Shown here one piece after another: positions 1-6,363 of a stretch of 14,790 nt of DNA. Made by a program: the position numbers and the translations under genes. Position 1 is the first letter of the stretch. The number at the start of each line of letters is the position of its first letter. The DNA lies in assembly GCA_038144835.1 (NCBI GenBank), contig JAYQON010000075.1, positions 1 to 14,790 on the forward strand, written 5' to 3'. The notes beneath the pieces are model-generated. The model was not told the DNA's origin. It was given only the letters and a program-made list of their open reading frames with translations, and ran no database searches. The stretch comes from JALHOQ01 sp038144835 (GTDB taxonomy: Bacteria > Bdellovibrionota > Bdellovibrionia > Bdellovibrionales > UBA1609).

Positions 1-1
1 G

Positions 2-319
2 TACCAAGTGCTAGGTAACAGTATTGAGCTGTATCAGGCTCCTTTTATGCTGTGGATTCATGATCTTTCTTTGAAAGACCCCTATTACATCTTGCCGGTA
101 TTAATGGGGGTAACTATGTTTATCCAACAAAAGATAACTCCAAACACGATGGATCCGGCACAAGCGAAGATTTTGTTAATGATGCCGCTTATTTTTACGT
201 TCTTTATGATCGCGCTGCCTAGTGGGCTAACCCTCTACATGTTGGTGGGAGCGGTTTTTAGTGTGTTGCAGCAGTTGTACTTTATGCGCGACCGTAAGGT
301 TTCAAATCTTAAGCAGTAA
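2..319 (+). CDS. yidC: Membrane protein insertase YidC, C-terminal part (5' end outside window)
   Basis: This is the last 105 residues of the YidC/Oxa1/Alb3 insertase, which inserts and folds inner-membrane proteins alone or with SecYEG. The frame is open from base 2, so the gene runs in from the left. The visible part begins with YQVLGNSIELYQAPF and continues through LWIHDLSLKDPYYILP, the conserved region around the last periplasmic loop. Hydrophobic stretches follow (ILPVLMGVTMF, then LLMMPLIFTFFMIAL and LTLYMLVGAVFSVLQQ), matching the final transmembrane helices of the family, and then a short basic tail. F1Fo subunits such as c are known YidC clients in other bacteria. The jag gene starts 18 bp downstream, the usual yidC-jag pairing. 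A GTG at base 8 is internal and not the start. Identity is secure from the family signature. Confidence 0.95.
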   Translation, partial: YQVLGNSIELYQAPFMLWIHDLSLKDPYYILPVLMGVTMFIQQKITPNTMDPAQAKILLMMPLIFTFFMIALPSGLTLYMLVGAVFSVLQQLYFMRDRKVSNLKQ

Positions 320-326
320 GCCGATG

Positions 327-331
327 AGGAG
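327..331 (+). promoter_or_regulatory. Shine-Dalgarno AGGAG that favours the inner jag start
   Basis: AGGAG lies directly against the ATG at 332 but six bases before the ATG at 338. The spacing favours initiation at 338, which shortens Jag by two residues. Confidence 0.55.
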
Positions 332-337
332 ATGGAA

Positions 338-901
338 ATGACAGGTTTATTTAGTAAACTTTTCGGAAAGAAGAAAAAGGAAGAGAGTGGGCCTGAGTCA
401 GTCGTTGCTGATCTCATGAACAACATTATTGAGCTAGGAAAATTTGATCTCTCTTTTGATGTTAAGTCGGTAGAAGCGGGCCAGATAAACATTGATGTTT
501 ATGGAGACGATGAAGAGCTTTTAACGAGCAAAGAGGGACAGCTGTTGGATGCTCTTCAACTCTATGTGCGCCGGGCTTTGCAGCATCAAATGCCTGAGCA
601 GAATATTAATGTGAATTTGGATTGTTCCAATTTTCGTGAGCAAGCTAATGAAGCGCTGATTGCTTTGGCTGAGAAGCTCAAGGGAATTGCGCTGACTAAA
701 GGTAAATCGGTGTATTTTCGGGCTCTACCGCCTAAGGATCGTAAGGTTATTCATCAGTACTTAGCTGAGGATGGGCGAGTGAAGAGCCGATCAATTGGTG
801 AAGGTCATTTTAAGAAAATAAAAATTTATCCTATAAAAAATGGAGAGGAATCGCTGGGAAGCGATCCTGATAACCAAGATGAGGCTTTTGGGGCGCGATA
901 A
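338..901 (+). CDS. jag: Jag/KhpB-type KH-R3H RNA-binding protein
   Basis: Predicted cytoplasmic single-stranded nucleic acid-binding protein of 187 residues. The N-terminus carries a lysine-rich patch (GKKKKEE, about residues 10-16). A KH-like fold spans roughly 45-85 (INIDVYGDDEELL, then GQLLDALQLYVRRAL). An R3H domain covers about 125-163, with the signature Arg and His at 135 and 139 (DRKVIH), then the typical S-R-S-x-G-E-G-HFKKI segment. The family's usual position right after yidC is kept. In Firmicutes, Jag (KhpB) pairs with KhpA and binds RNA; that role is only inferred here. The separate Jag_N domain of Firmicute proteins is absent. The KH GxxG loop reads SKEG (residues 64-67), so its first glycine is replaced. 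ATG 338 was preferred to ATG 332 on ribosome-site spacing. The 3' end overlaps the probable mnmE start by 23 bp. Confidence 0.88.
   Translation: MTGLFSKLFGKKKKEESGPESVVADLMNNIIELGKFDLSFDVKSVEAGQINIDVYGDDEELLTSKEGQLLDALQLYVRRALQHQMPEQNINVNLDCSNFREQANEALIALAEKLKGIALTKGKSVYFRALPPKDRKVIHQYLAEDGRVKSRSIGEGHFKKIKIYPIKNGEESLGSDPDNQDEAFGAR
847..867 (+). promoter_or_regulatory. Small hairpin just upstream of the mnmE start
   Basis: ATCGCT (850-855) and AGCGAT (860-865) form a 6 bp stem around a GGGA loop. Two more G-C pairs can form across a bulged A. It lies in the last codons of jag, 11 bases before ATG 879. A purine-rich GGAGAGG (842-848) overlaps its 5' foot. A role in mnmE translation is only a guess. 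Confidence 0.3.
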
Positions 902-2249
902 AGACACCATTTGCGCACTGGCCACGGCGCACGGGTTAGGGGCCATCTCGGTTATCAGAATCAGCGGAAATCAGGCGGCGGCAATCACACGCAAGCTAGC
1001 CGCCTTCCTCCCCGATCATTTGGAGTCTCATAAAATTTATTACGGTGTACTTCGTAAACCGGAGAGTAAGCAGCCTCTTGATGAGGTGTTAGTGTCTTAC
1101 TTTGCCGAGGGAAGAAGCTTTACCGGTGAAGAGAGTTGTGAAATTTCCTGTCACGGTAGTGAAATCATTATTAACGACATTTTAGCTGCACTTCTTACCT
1201 CTGGCGCACGGCCAGCTGAGCGCGGTGAGTTCACGTATAGAGCGTTCATGAGTGGGCGCATGGACTTGGTTCAAGCTGAAAGTGTGCTGTCTTTGATAGA
1301 AAGTCGCTCTTCGCGTGCGGCACGGTTGGCGATGCGGCAATTGCAGGGCCATTTATCGCAAAAGCTCAGGTCTATACTGGATCGACTGACGGTGGTTTTG
1401 GCTCACCTCGAGGCTAATATTGACTTTGCTTCTGAGGATATTGAGATCTCCTCTCATTCGGAGTTAGCTACAGTGGTGCAAGAGGAACTCGAGCAGGTTA
1501 ATGAATTGCTGAGCGGTTACCGCGAGGGACGTATAGTCACTTCTGGGTTTCAAATCGCGTTGGTGGGTGCGCCAAACGCTGGAAAATCCAGTTTGTTGAA
1601 CGCTTTAGCTGGTGAGGAACGGGCCATTGTTACGCCTTTGCCAGGTACGACTCGGGATTTCGTAGAAACCCATATTTCTGAGGCAGGTATAAATATCACG
1701 GTGATGGATACAGCGGGATTACGCCGGAGCGATGACCCAATTGAAAAGATTGGGATTCAAAGGACCTTAGATAAGCTTCAATCTGTGGATTTGGTTTTGT
1801 ATGTTGTCGATGGTGCAATGGGTGAATGCAGTCAAGATGCTGAGTTTTGGTCGAGGATTCCTTGGGATAAAACTGCAATAGTTTACAATAAATCAGATCT
1901 TGGATTTAAATTGCAATTGCCTGGTGAGCCAATGAGTCTCGGAGTGCTGAATATTAGCGCCCTGCGCGGAGATGGAATTCAGAATCTCCGCACCTGGCTT
2001 CGGGAACGGATTCGGCAGGAGATAAGCGAGGACTCCACAGTCGTAAGCAATGCGCGCCATTTTACGGGTTTACAACGGGTGCGCGAGAGTTTGGTGAGAG
2101 CCACCCCACTGTTGCTTTCAGGTCAAAGTCCAGACCTTATCGCTTTAGAACTTCAAGAGGCTTTGAAGAGCTTGTATGAGATTTTGGGAATGACATTTGA
2201 CGATCAGGTCATGGACCGAGTGTTTTCAGAATTTTGTTTAGGTAAATAA
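879..2249 (+). CDS. mnmE: tRNA modification GTPase MnmE
   Basis: MnmE works with MnmG to install a carboxymethylaminomethyl-type group at C5 of wobble U34 in certain tRNAs. The 456-residue product matches the family (454 in E. coli). Visible parts are the N-terminal folate-binding domain (DTICALATAHGLGAISVIRISG near the start), a helical domain with the G domain inserted, and the C-terminal Cys motif FCLGK ending the protein. G-domain motifs: P-loop GAPNAGKS (230-237), PGTTRDF (255-261), DTAGLR (277-282) and NKSD (337-340). The C-terminal CLGK replaces the commoner CIGK and keeps the catalytic Cys. The frame is open from ATG 840, but that start would add a non-conserved extension inside jag, so ATG 879 is chosen. 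It has no good ribosome site, and TTG 888 is possible. mnmG begins four bases downstream. Confidence 0.95.
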   Translation: MRLLGRDKDTICALATAHGLGAISVIRISGNQAAAITRKLAAFLPDHLESHKIYYGVLRKPESKQPLDEVLVSYFAEGRSFTGEESCEISCHGSEIIINDILAALLTSGARPAERGEFTYRAFMSGRMDLVQAESVLSLIESRSSRAARLAMRQLQGHLSQKLRSILDRLTVVLAHLEANIDFASEDIEISSHSELATVVQEELEQVNELLSGYREGRIVTSGFQIALVGAPNAGKSSLLNALAGEERAIVTPLPGTTRDFVETHISEAGINITVMDTAGLRRSDDPIEKIGIQRTLDKLQSVDLVLYVVDGAMGECSQDAEFWSRIPWDKTAIVYNKSDLGFKLQLPGEPMSLGVLNISALRGDGIQNLRTWLRERIRQEISEDSTVVSNARHFTGLQRVRESLVRATPLLLSGQSPDLIALELQEALKSLYEILGMTFDDQVMDRVFSEFCLGK

Positions 2250-2253
2250 ATTT

Positions 2254-4125
2254 ATGAACAAATTTGATATGATTGTGGTCGGTGCGGGACACGCTGGAAT
2301 TGAAGCTGCGTTAGCAGGTAGCCGTTTGGGATTGAACACATGCGTGATAACGACAAACCTGGACCGGATTGGTTATATGAGTTGCAATCCATCAATAGGC
2401 GGTTTGGGTAAAGGGCATATGGTGAAGGAAATCGATGTCCTAGGTGGCGCTATGGGGATGGCTGCTGATGCTACGTGTATTCAGTTTAAACGGCTCAATG
2501 CTCGGAAGGGGCCGGCGGTAAGAGGCTCTAGAGCTCAATGTGATAAGGATCTGTATTGTGATTATATGGCCAGGATCTTGAAATCAGCGCCGTATCTCAC
2601 ACTGGTTCAATCAGAAGCTAAGGGTCTCATCATTGAGGAAGGTCGCTGCGAGGGAGTTATCACCGAAGATGGAGTTCGTATTTCAGCGAAAGCTGTGGTG
2701 ATTACCACAGGAACTTTTATGAACGGAGTTATGCATATTGGTTTGGAAAGTTTCTCTGGAGGTCGTGTTGGCGACAAGGCGACTCAAGGGATATCAGATC
2801 AACTGCGCGATCTAGGCTTCACAGTAAATCGGTTGAAAACTGGCACTCCTGCGCGCCTACACAGGGACAGTATCGATTGGTCAAAGACGATTCCGCAATG
2901 GGGAGATGATAAATTTTTTCCGTTTAGTGTTCGCAGTCCTCGCTCTTTATCTTTGCCTCAAATTGCGTGCTTTTTGAGTTATACAAATGAGGCCACACAC
3001 GAAATCATTCGGCGGAATCTAGATCGGTCGCCCATGTTTACAGGTGTTATTCAGGGGATCGGACCTCGCTACTGTCCAAGTATTGAAGACAAGATTACAC
3101 GTTTTGCAGATAAGGACCGACATCAAACGTTTTTGGAGCCCGAGGGTTTGAATACAGATTCTGTCTACCTACAAGGTATTTCCACCAGTCTGCCGGAGGA
3201 TGTGCAGTATGAGTTTTTGCGCACAATTCCTGGTCTAGAAAATGTACGCTTACTAAGGCCAGGCTACGCGGTTGAGTACGATTTTGTTGAACCAACCCAG
3301 TTAGAACACACTTTTGAGACTCGCAGACTGCCCGGTTTATACTTGGCTGGACAGATCAACGGGACGAGCGGATACGAAGAGGCTGCGGCTCAGGGATTAT
3401 TGGCTGGGGCAAACGCGGCATTAAATGTTTTGGGTCGAGAGCCGCTAGTTTTGCGGCGTGATCAGGCCTACATGGGTGTGATGATTGATGACTTGGTCAC
3501 CAAGGGCACGCGCGAGCCCTACCGGATGATGACATCTCGGGCAGAATTCCGCTTAGTTCTCAGAGAAGATAATACAGTTGAGAGGTTAAGTGATGTTGCG
3601 AGCGCCTCGGGTTTAGTGGATTCGGGTCAGTTAGAATACATGGAGCAATTGTTGAAAAGACGTAGTGAATTGCTGAATAAAATTGAATCCCATGTATTTG
3701 TTCCGACACCTGAGACCTTACAGGCTCTATCTTCTCTCGGGACTACAGTTATTAATAAACCTACTTCTGGAGCAGACTTGCTGCGACGTGAGGAAGTGTC
3801 TTGTTGTACTTTATCAGAACTGGGTTTGGATATTGATTCTGACGAGGAAATTAGTGGGCCCGTTGAGATTCATGTCAAATATTCTGGTTATATTAAGCGC
3901 CAAAACGAGATGATCGATCAGGCCAGGAAAATGGAGGAGCAGGCTTTACCAACTTCGATCGACTACCGAAGAGTTCGAGGTCTGTCGTGCGAGGAAATCG
4001 AAAAGCTAGAGAATGTGCGGCCCAGATCACTTGGACAGGCTCAGAGGATTAGCGGCGTTAACCCCTCCGCAATTCAAGCCCTTTTGGTTTTTTTGAAGAG
4101 TTATCATCAGAAGCAGGAGTCTTAA
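2254..4125 (+). CDS. mnmG: tRNA uridine-5-carboxymethylaminomethyl modification enzyme MnmG (GidA)
   Basis: FAD-dependent partner of MnmE in wobble-U34 modification; the complex uses methylene-tetrahydrofolate and NADH. At 623 residues it has the long-form family length (629 in E. coli). The Rossmann FAD motif GAGHAG occupies residues 10-15. The conserved SCNPSIGGLGKGHMVKEID block follows, with one of the two conserved Cys residues, and the second Cys is C274 in GPRYCPSIEDK. Further family signatures are KGPAVRGSRAQ, NGTSGYEEAAAQGL and SRAEFRLVLREDN, and the C-terminal helical domain that contacts MnmE and tRNA is complete. The start lies four bases after the mnmE stop, so the two subunits are almost certainly co-translated. 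No strong ribosome-binding site is visible, consistent with coupling. The rsmG start follows the stop by one base. Confidence 0.97.
   Translation: MNKFDMIVVGAGHAGIEAALAGSRLGLNTCVITTNLDRIGYMSCNPSIGGLGKGHMVKEIDVLGGAMGMAADATCIQFKRLNARKGPAVRGSRAQCDKDLYCDYMARILKSAPYLTLVQSEAKGLIIEEGRCEGVITEDGVRISAKAVVITTGTFMNGVMHIGLESFSGGRVGDKATQGISDQLRDLGFTVNRLKTGTPARLHRDSIDWSKTIPQWGDDKFFPFSVRSPRSLSLPQIACFLSYTNEATHEIIRRNLDRSPMFTGVIQGIGPRYCPSIEDKITRFADKDRHQTFLEPEGLNTDSVYLQGISTSLPEDVQYEFLRTIPGLENVRLLRPGYAVEYDFVEPTQLEHTFETRRLPGLYLAGQINGTSGYEEAAAQGLLAGANAALNVLGREPLVLRRDQAYMGVMIDDLVTKGTREPYRMMTSRAEFRLVLREDNTVERLSDVASASGLVDSGQLEYMEQLLKRRSELLNKIESHVFVPTPETLQALSSLGTTVINKPTSGADLLRREEVSCCTLSELGLDIDSDEEISGPVEIHVKYSGYIKRQNEMIDQARKMEEQALPTSIDYRRVRGLSCEEIEKLENVRPRSLGQAQRISGVNPSAIQALLVFLKSYHQKQES
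4115..4119 (+). promoter_or_regulatory. Shine-Dalgarno AGGAG that supports the TTG start of rsmG
   Basis: AGGAG inside the last mnmG codons lies seven bases before TTG 4127. No such site precedes the in-frame ATG at 4175. This favours the non-ATG start. Confidence 0.6.
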
Positions 4126-4126
4126 T

Positions 4127-4843
4127 TTGAGTTCCACCCGATATTCCGCTGGTTTTTTAGGCAAACAAACCGCGATGGGTACTTCAGAGAAGACAGATCA
4201 AGAGACTAATGATGCGCTGTGGCGTATACCTGAGTGGTTTCCTCATTTAGATCAGATAATCGTAGAAAAGTTGAAGGCGTATCACAGTGAATTATTGAAA
4301 TTTAATTCTCGCTTGAATTTGATTTCAAGAGCAACCGAGCGGGACGCAGATGAAGTTCATATTGCAGACTGCTTATTTGTTGCGGAGCTGTTGAAGCAAC
4401 GTCAAGTGGGTCCCAGAATCTTTGATATAGGCTCGGGAAACGGTTTGCCAGGTGTTCTTTTGTCTATGGTTTTACCGCAGACTAATTTTTCTCTGGTTGA
4501 GGTGGATGCCCGCAAGGCCGAGTTCCTCAAGCATGTCGTGTACAGTTTGGGAATAAAGAATGCTGAAGTTTTGAATGTACGAATAGAAAGTTTGACTGAC
4601 GTTGGTGTGAGTTATGCAATCTCGAGAGGGTTTGCGACAATTTCTAAGACAATACTGGGTTGCAATCGGCTCTTTAAAGGACCAGGAACCATCTACCATA
4701 TGAAGGGCATGAATTGGTCCAATGAGATAGCTGAGATACCTTCACAAGTCATTTCCGTCTGGAAACCAGAGCTAATTGGTGAATATTCACTGCCGGTTAG
4801 TCTGGCTAAGCGGGCTCTGGTCGTGACAAATAAGGCAAAATGA
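4127..4843 (+). CDS. rsmG: 16S rRNA (guanine-N7) methyltransferase RsmG (GidB)
   Basis: SAM-dependent methyltransferase that modifies a guanine in the 530 loop of 16S rRNA (G527 in E. coli); loss gives low-level streptomycin resistance in several species. The SAM site is clear: FDIGSGNGLPGVLL near residues 102-115, then an acidic strand end at FSLVEVDARKAEFLK. Upstream NSRLNLISR and VHIADCL match the family's N-terminal signatures, and a conserved SRGFAT motif follows. The TTG start one base after mnmG is chosen for its ribosome site. It gives 238 residues, about 30 more than E. coli RsmG, the excess being a polar N-terminal leader. Starting at ATG 4175 would give 222. The gene closes the + strand block and converges on the lipoprotein gene, with a parS-like site in the gap. 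Confidence 0.93.
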   Translation: MSSTRYSAGFLGKQTAMGTSEKTDQETNDALWRIPEWFPHLDQIIVEKLKAYHSELLKFNSRLNLISRATERDADEVHIADCLFVAELLKQRQVGPRIFDIGSGNGLPGVLLSMVLPQTNFSLVEVDARKAEFLKHVVYSLGIKNAEVLNVRIESLTDVGVSYAISRGFATISKTILGCNRLFKGPGTIYHMKGMNWSNEIAEIPSQVISVWKPELIGEYSLPVSLAKRALVVTNKAK

Positions 4844-4844
4844 A

Positions 4845-4860
4845 GGTTCCACGTGGAACA
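4845..4860. promoter_or_regulatory. parS-like centromere site 1
   Basis: GGTTCCACGTGGAACA contains a perfect 14-base palindrome (4846-4859). It agrees with the broadly conserved ParB target (half-site GTTNCAC around a CACGTG core) at every position but the outermost left base. ParB-CTP clamps load at such sites and spread, and ParA moves the complex. It lies two bases after the rsmG stop, in the gap between convergent genes and about 0.6 kb from parA. The sequence match and the presence of parA and parB make the call strong. Confidence 0.88.
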
Positions 4861-4863
4861 TTT

Positions 4864-4877
4864 GCAAGAATTCTTGC
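4864..4877. repeat. 14 bp perfect palindrome next to parS site 1
   Basis: GCAAGAATTCTTGC is a perfect palindrome lying between parS site 1 and the end of the convergent lipoprotein gene. It could fold as a weak hairpin (5 bp stem, AATT loop), but neither strand has a following T-run, so it is a poor terminator. A protein-binding site is equally possible. Confidence 0.45.
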
Positions 4878-4878
4878 G

Positions 4879-5400
4879 TTAATGCCCCTGTTTTGGCTTA
4901 GAGGAACTGGAAGACGTGGGTTTGCGTTGGTGAAGTCTATCTGCTAGCTTGGGGACCCTTTTATTCCAGTTCAAGTTAGCTTCACGCAGGCGGTTCATAG
5001 TCTCATATCCTTGAAATGTCTTCGCATTCGGCCACTCATCCCCTTTACCCTTTTTAAATGCCTTTCGGTACTCAATCCGAGCCTCCAAGCGACGGCGCTC
5101 AGCGCGTATTTTGTAATACTTGGCTAGTTCACTCGCTTTGATGAGCTTTCTTTGTGCCTTTAATAAATTTTTCTGAATATCTCTTCCTTCTATCGAATTA
5201 GGCTCTGCTTTTCCTAGAGATACCTTCAATCCCTCAACTTCTGCTTCGGTCGATTTTTGTTCGCCTTCAAACGCCTTGGCCTTCTTCGAAAGATCTTCGA
5301 AGACCTTATCGCGCAATTCAGGCTGAGGGTCCTCTCCTGAACAAGCAGTGATTACACTCAAGATGGAAGTGCTAATGAGTATCAGAACAAAACGCCTCAT
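4879..5400 (-). CDS. Small coiled-coil lipoprotein of unknown function
   Basis: I do not recognise a family. The 173-residue product has a bacterial lipoprotein signal: basic MRRF, a hydrophobic core, and a lipobox VITAC with the lipidated Cys at residue 20. The next residues are Ser-Gly, with no Asp at +2, so outer-membrane sorting is expected. The mature part is highly charged. Residues about 30-115 are rich in Lys, Glu, Arg and Leu and look helical or coiled-coil (for example KAQRKLIKASELAKYY, then RAERRRLEARIEYRKAF). The tail is basic with a five-serine run. AGGGAGAG about ten bases upstream of ATG 5400 can serve as ribosome site. It is the only minus-strand gene between rsmG and parA and has a parS-like site at each end. 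It could be a lineage-specific envelope protein; a link with segregation rests on position alone. Confidence 0.8.
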   Translation of the reverse strand: MRRFVLILISTSILSVITACSGEDPQPELRDKVFEDLSKKAKAFEGEQKSTEAEVEGLKVSLGKAEPNSIEGRDIQKNLLKAQRKLIKASELAKYYKIRAERRRLEARIEYRKAFKKGKGDEWPNAKTFQGYETMNRLREANLNWNKRVPKLADRLHQRKPTSSSSSKPKQGH

Positions 5401-5417
5401 TTTGGCTTTACTCTCCC

Positions 5418-5433
5418 TGTTCTACGTGGAACA
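5418..5433. promoter_or_regulatory. parS-like centromere site 2, in the parA/lipoprotein divergent gap
   Basis: TGTTCTACGTGGAACA differs from the symmetrical 16-mer TGTTCCACGTGGAACA at one position (C to T in the left half). It lies 45 bases before the probable parA start and 17 bases upstream of the lipoprotein ATG, in a 78 bp divergent gap. ParB bound here could nucleate the partition complex and might also affect transcription of parA and the lipoprotein gene. No convincing -35/-10 pair was found in the gap. Confidence 0.78.
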
Positions 5434-5478
5434 ATCGGCAGAGCTTGCATAACAATTGAGTCAAACAACGAGGTGTGC

Positions 5479-6363
5479 ATGGCACGGATAATCTGTGTGG
5501 CGAACCAAAAGGGTGGAGTCGGTAAAACAACCACTTCGGTAAATCTTGCTGCAGCGCTTACAGAAATAGGGCGGCGCGTCTTAATTGTAGACATGGATCC
5601 TCAGGGCAACGCGTCAAGCGGCCTTGGGGTCAAGAGATATGAAAATCAAGAACACAATGTTTACCAGGTTTTAATTGGCGAAAAGAGTATTCATGAGGCT
5701 ATCCAGAATACTCAGGTGAGTAATCTCGACATTGTATCTGCCAACCCAGATTTAGTCGGGGCAGAAATTGAGCTAGTAGATATGCCCCAAAGAGAATACC
5801 GCTTAAAAGCAGCCTTAAGCGAAGTTTCCGGTCAATATGATTACGTCCTTATTGACTGCCCTCCCAGCCTTGGACTCTTAACTGTTAACTCCTTGAGTGC
5901 GGCCGAAACCTTCTTAGTTCCTCTACAATGTGAATACTATGCTCTTGAAGGGCTGTCCCAGCTTCTCAATACAGCCGGTCTAATTAAAAAGAGTCTAAAC
6001 CCGGAATTGAGAATAGAGGGAATTGTTCTGACTATGTTTGATGCGCGCAATAATTTGTCGCATCAGGTTGTATCTGAAATTCGTTCTCATTTTGGCGATA
6101 AGGTTTTTGAATCAATTATTCCGCGGAATGTGCGTCTCAGTGAGGCTCCCAGTCATGGACAGACAATTTTCCAGTACGACGCAAAGTCCCTTGGGGCAAA
6201 AAAATACAAGGAATTGGCGGTTGAACTTAACCAGCGAGTCTACGGTGAAGCCTCCATTACTCCGAGCGTTGCTGGTTTGACGCACCAAGCTTATGTCAAA
6301 GTTGAAGAGCATTTAAGCGTGCCGACCGGAGAACTAGATTTGGACGGAGAGGCTCATGTCTGA
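5479..6363 (+). CDS. parA: Chromosome partitioning ATPase ParA (Soj)
   Basis: ParA dimerises with ATP, binds DNA non-specifically and, when stimulated by ParB, drives segregation of the origin region. The 294-residue protein starts MARIICVANQKGGVGKTTTSVNLAAAL, with the deviant Walker A box KGGVGKTT at 11-18 and its signature lysine (K11). Also visible are VDMDPQGNASSGLG, YDYVLIDCPPSLGLLT (Walker B region) and PRNVRLSEAPSHG. It has about 40 more C-terminal residues than short Soj proteins; these are acidic and Pro/Gly-containing. ATG 5479 is chosen because GAGGT lies just upstream and the protein begins directly with the ATPase fold; an in-frame GTG at 5473 overlaps that ribosome site. The stop overlaps parB by 8 bp, implying coupled translation. 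The absence of an N-terminal helix-turn-helix points to the chromosomal, not plasmid type Ia, class. Confidence 0.95.
   Translation: MARIICVANQKGGVGKTTTSVNLAAALTEIGRRVLIVDMDPQGNASSGLGVKRYENQEHNVYQVLIGEKSIHEAIQNTQVSNLDIVSANPDLVGAEIELVDMPQREYRLKAALSEVSGQYDYVLIDCPPSLGLLTVNSLSAAETFLVPLQCEYYALEGLSQLLNTAGLIKKSLNPELRIEGIVLTMFDARNNLSHQVVSEIRSHFGDKVFESIIPRNVRLSEAPSHGQTIFQYDAKSLGAKKYKELAVELNQRVYGEASITPSVAGLTHQAYVKVEEHLSVPTGELDLDGEAHV

Noticed and set aside
235..492. Minus-strand open frame of 85 codons across the yidC-jag junction
   Set aside because: It is antisense to two well-supported genes, has no recognisable domain, and its composition is what antisense reading produces.
840..878. ATG 840 as mnmE start
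   Set aside because: The added 13 residues have no counterpart in the family, and the longer overlap with jag is unlikely.
5401..5478. Promoter for parA or the lipoprotein in the divergent gap
   Set aside because: CATAAC (5448-5453) resembles a -10 box, but no acceptable -35 lies at the right distance, and the minus-strand TTGACT has no partner. Promoters must exist nearby, but I cannot place them.
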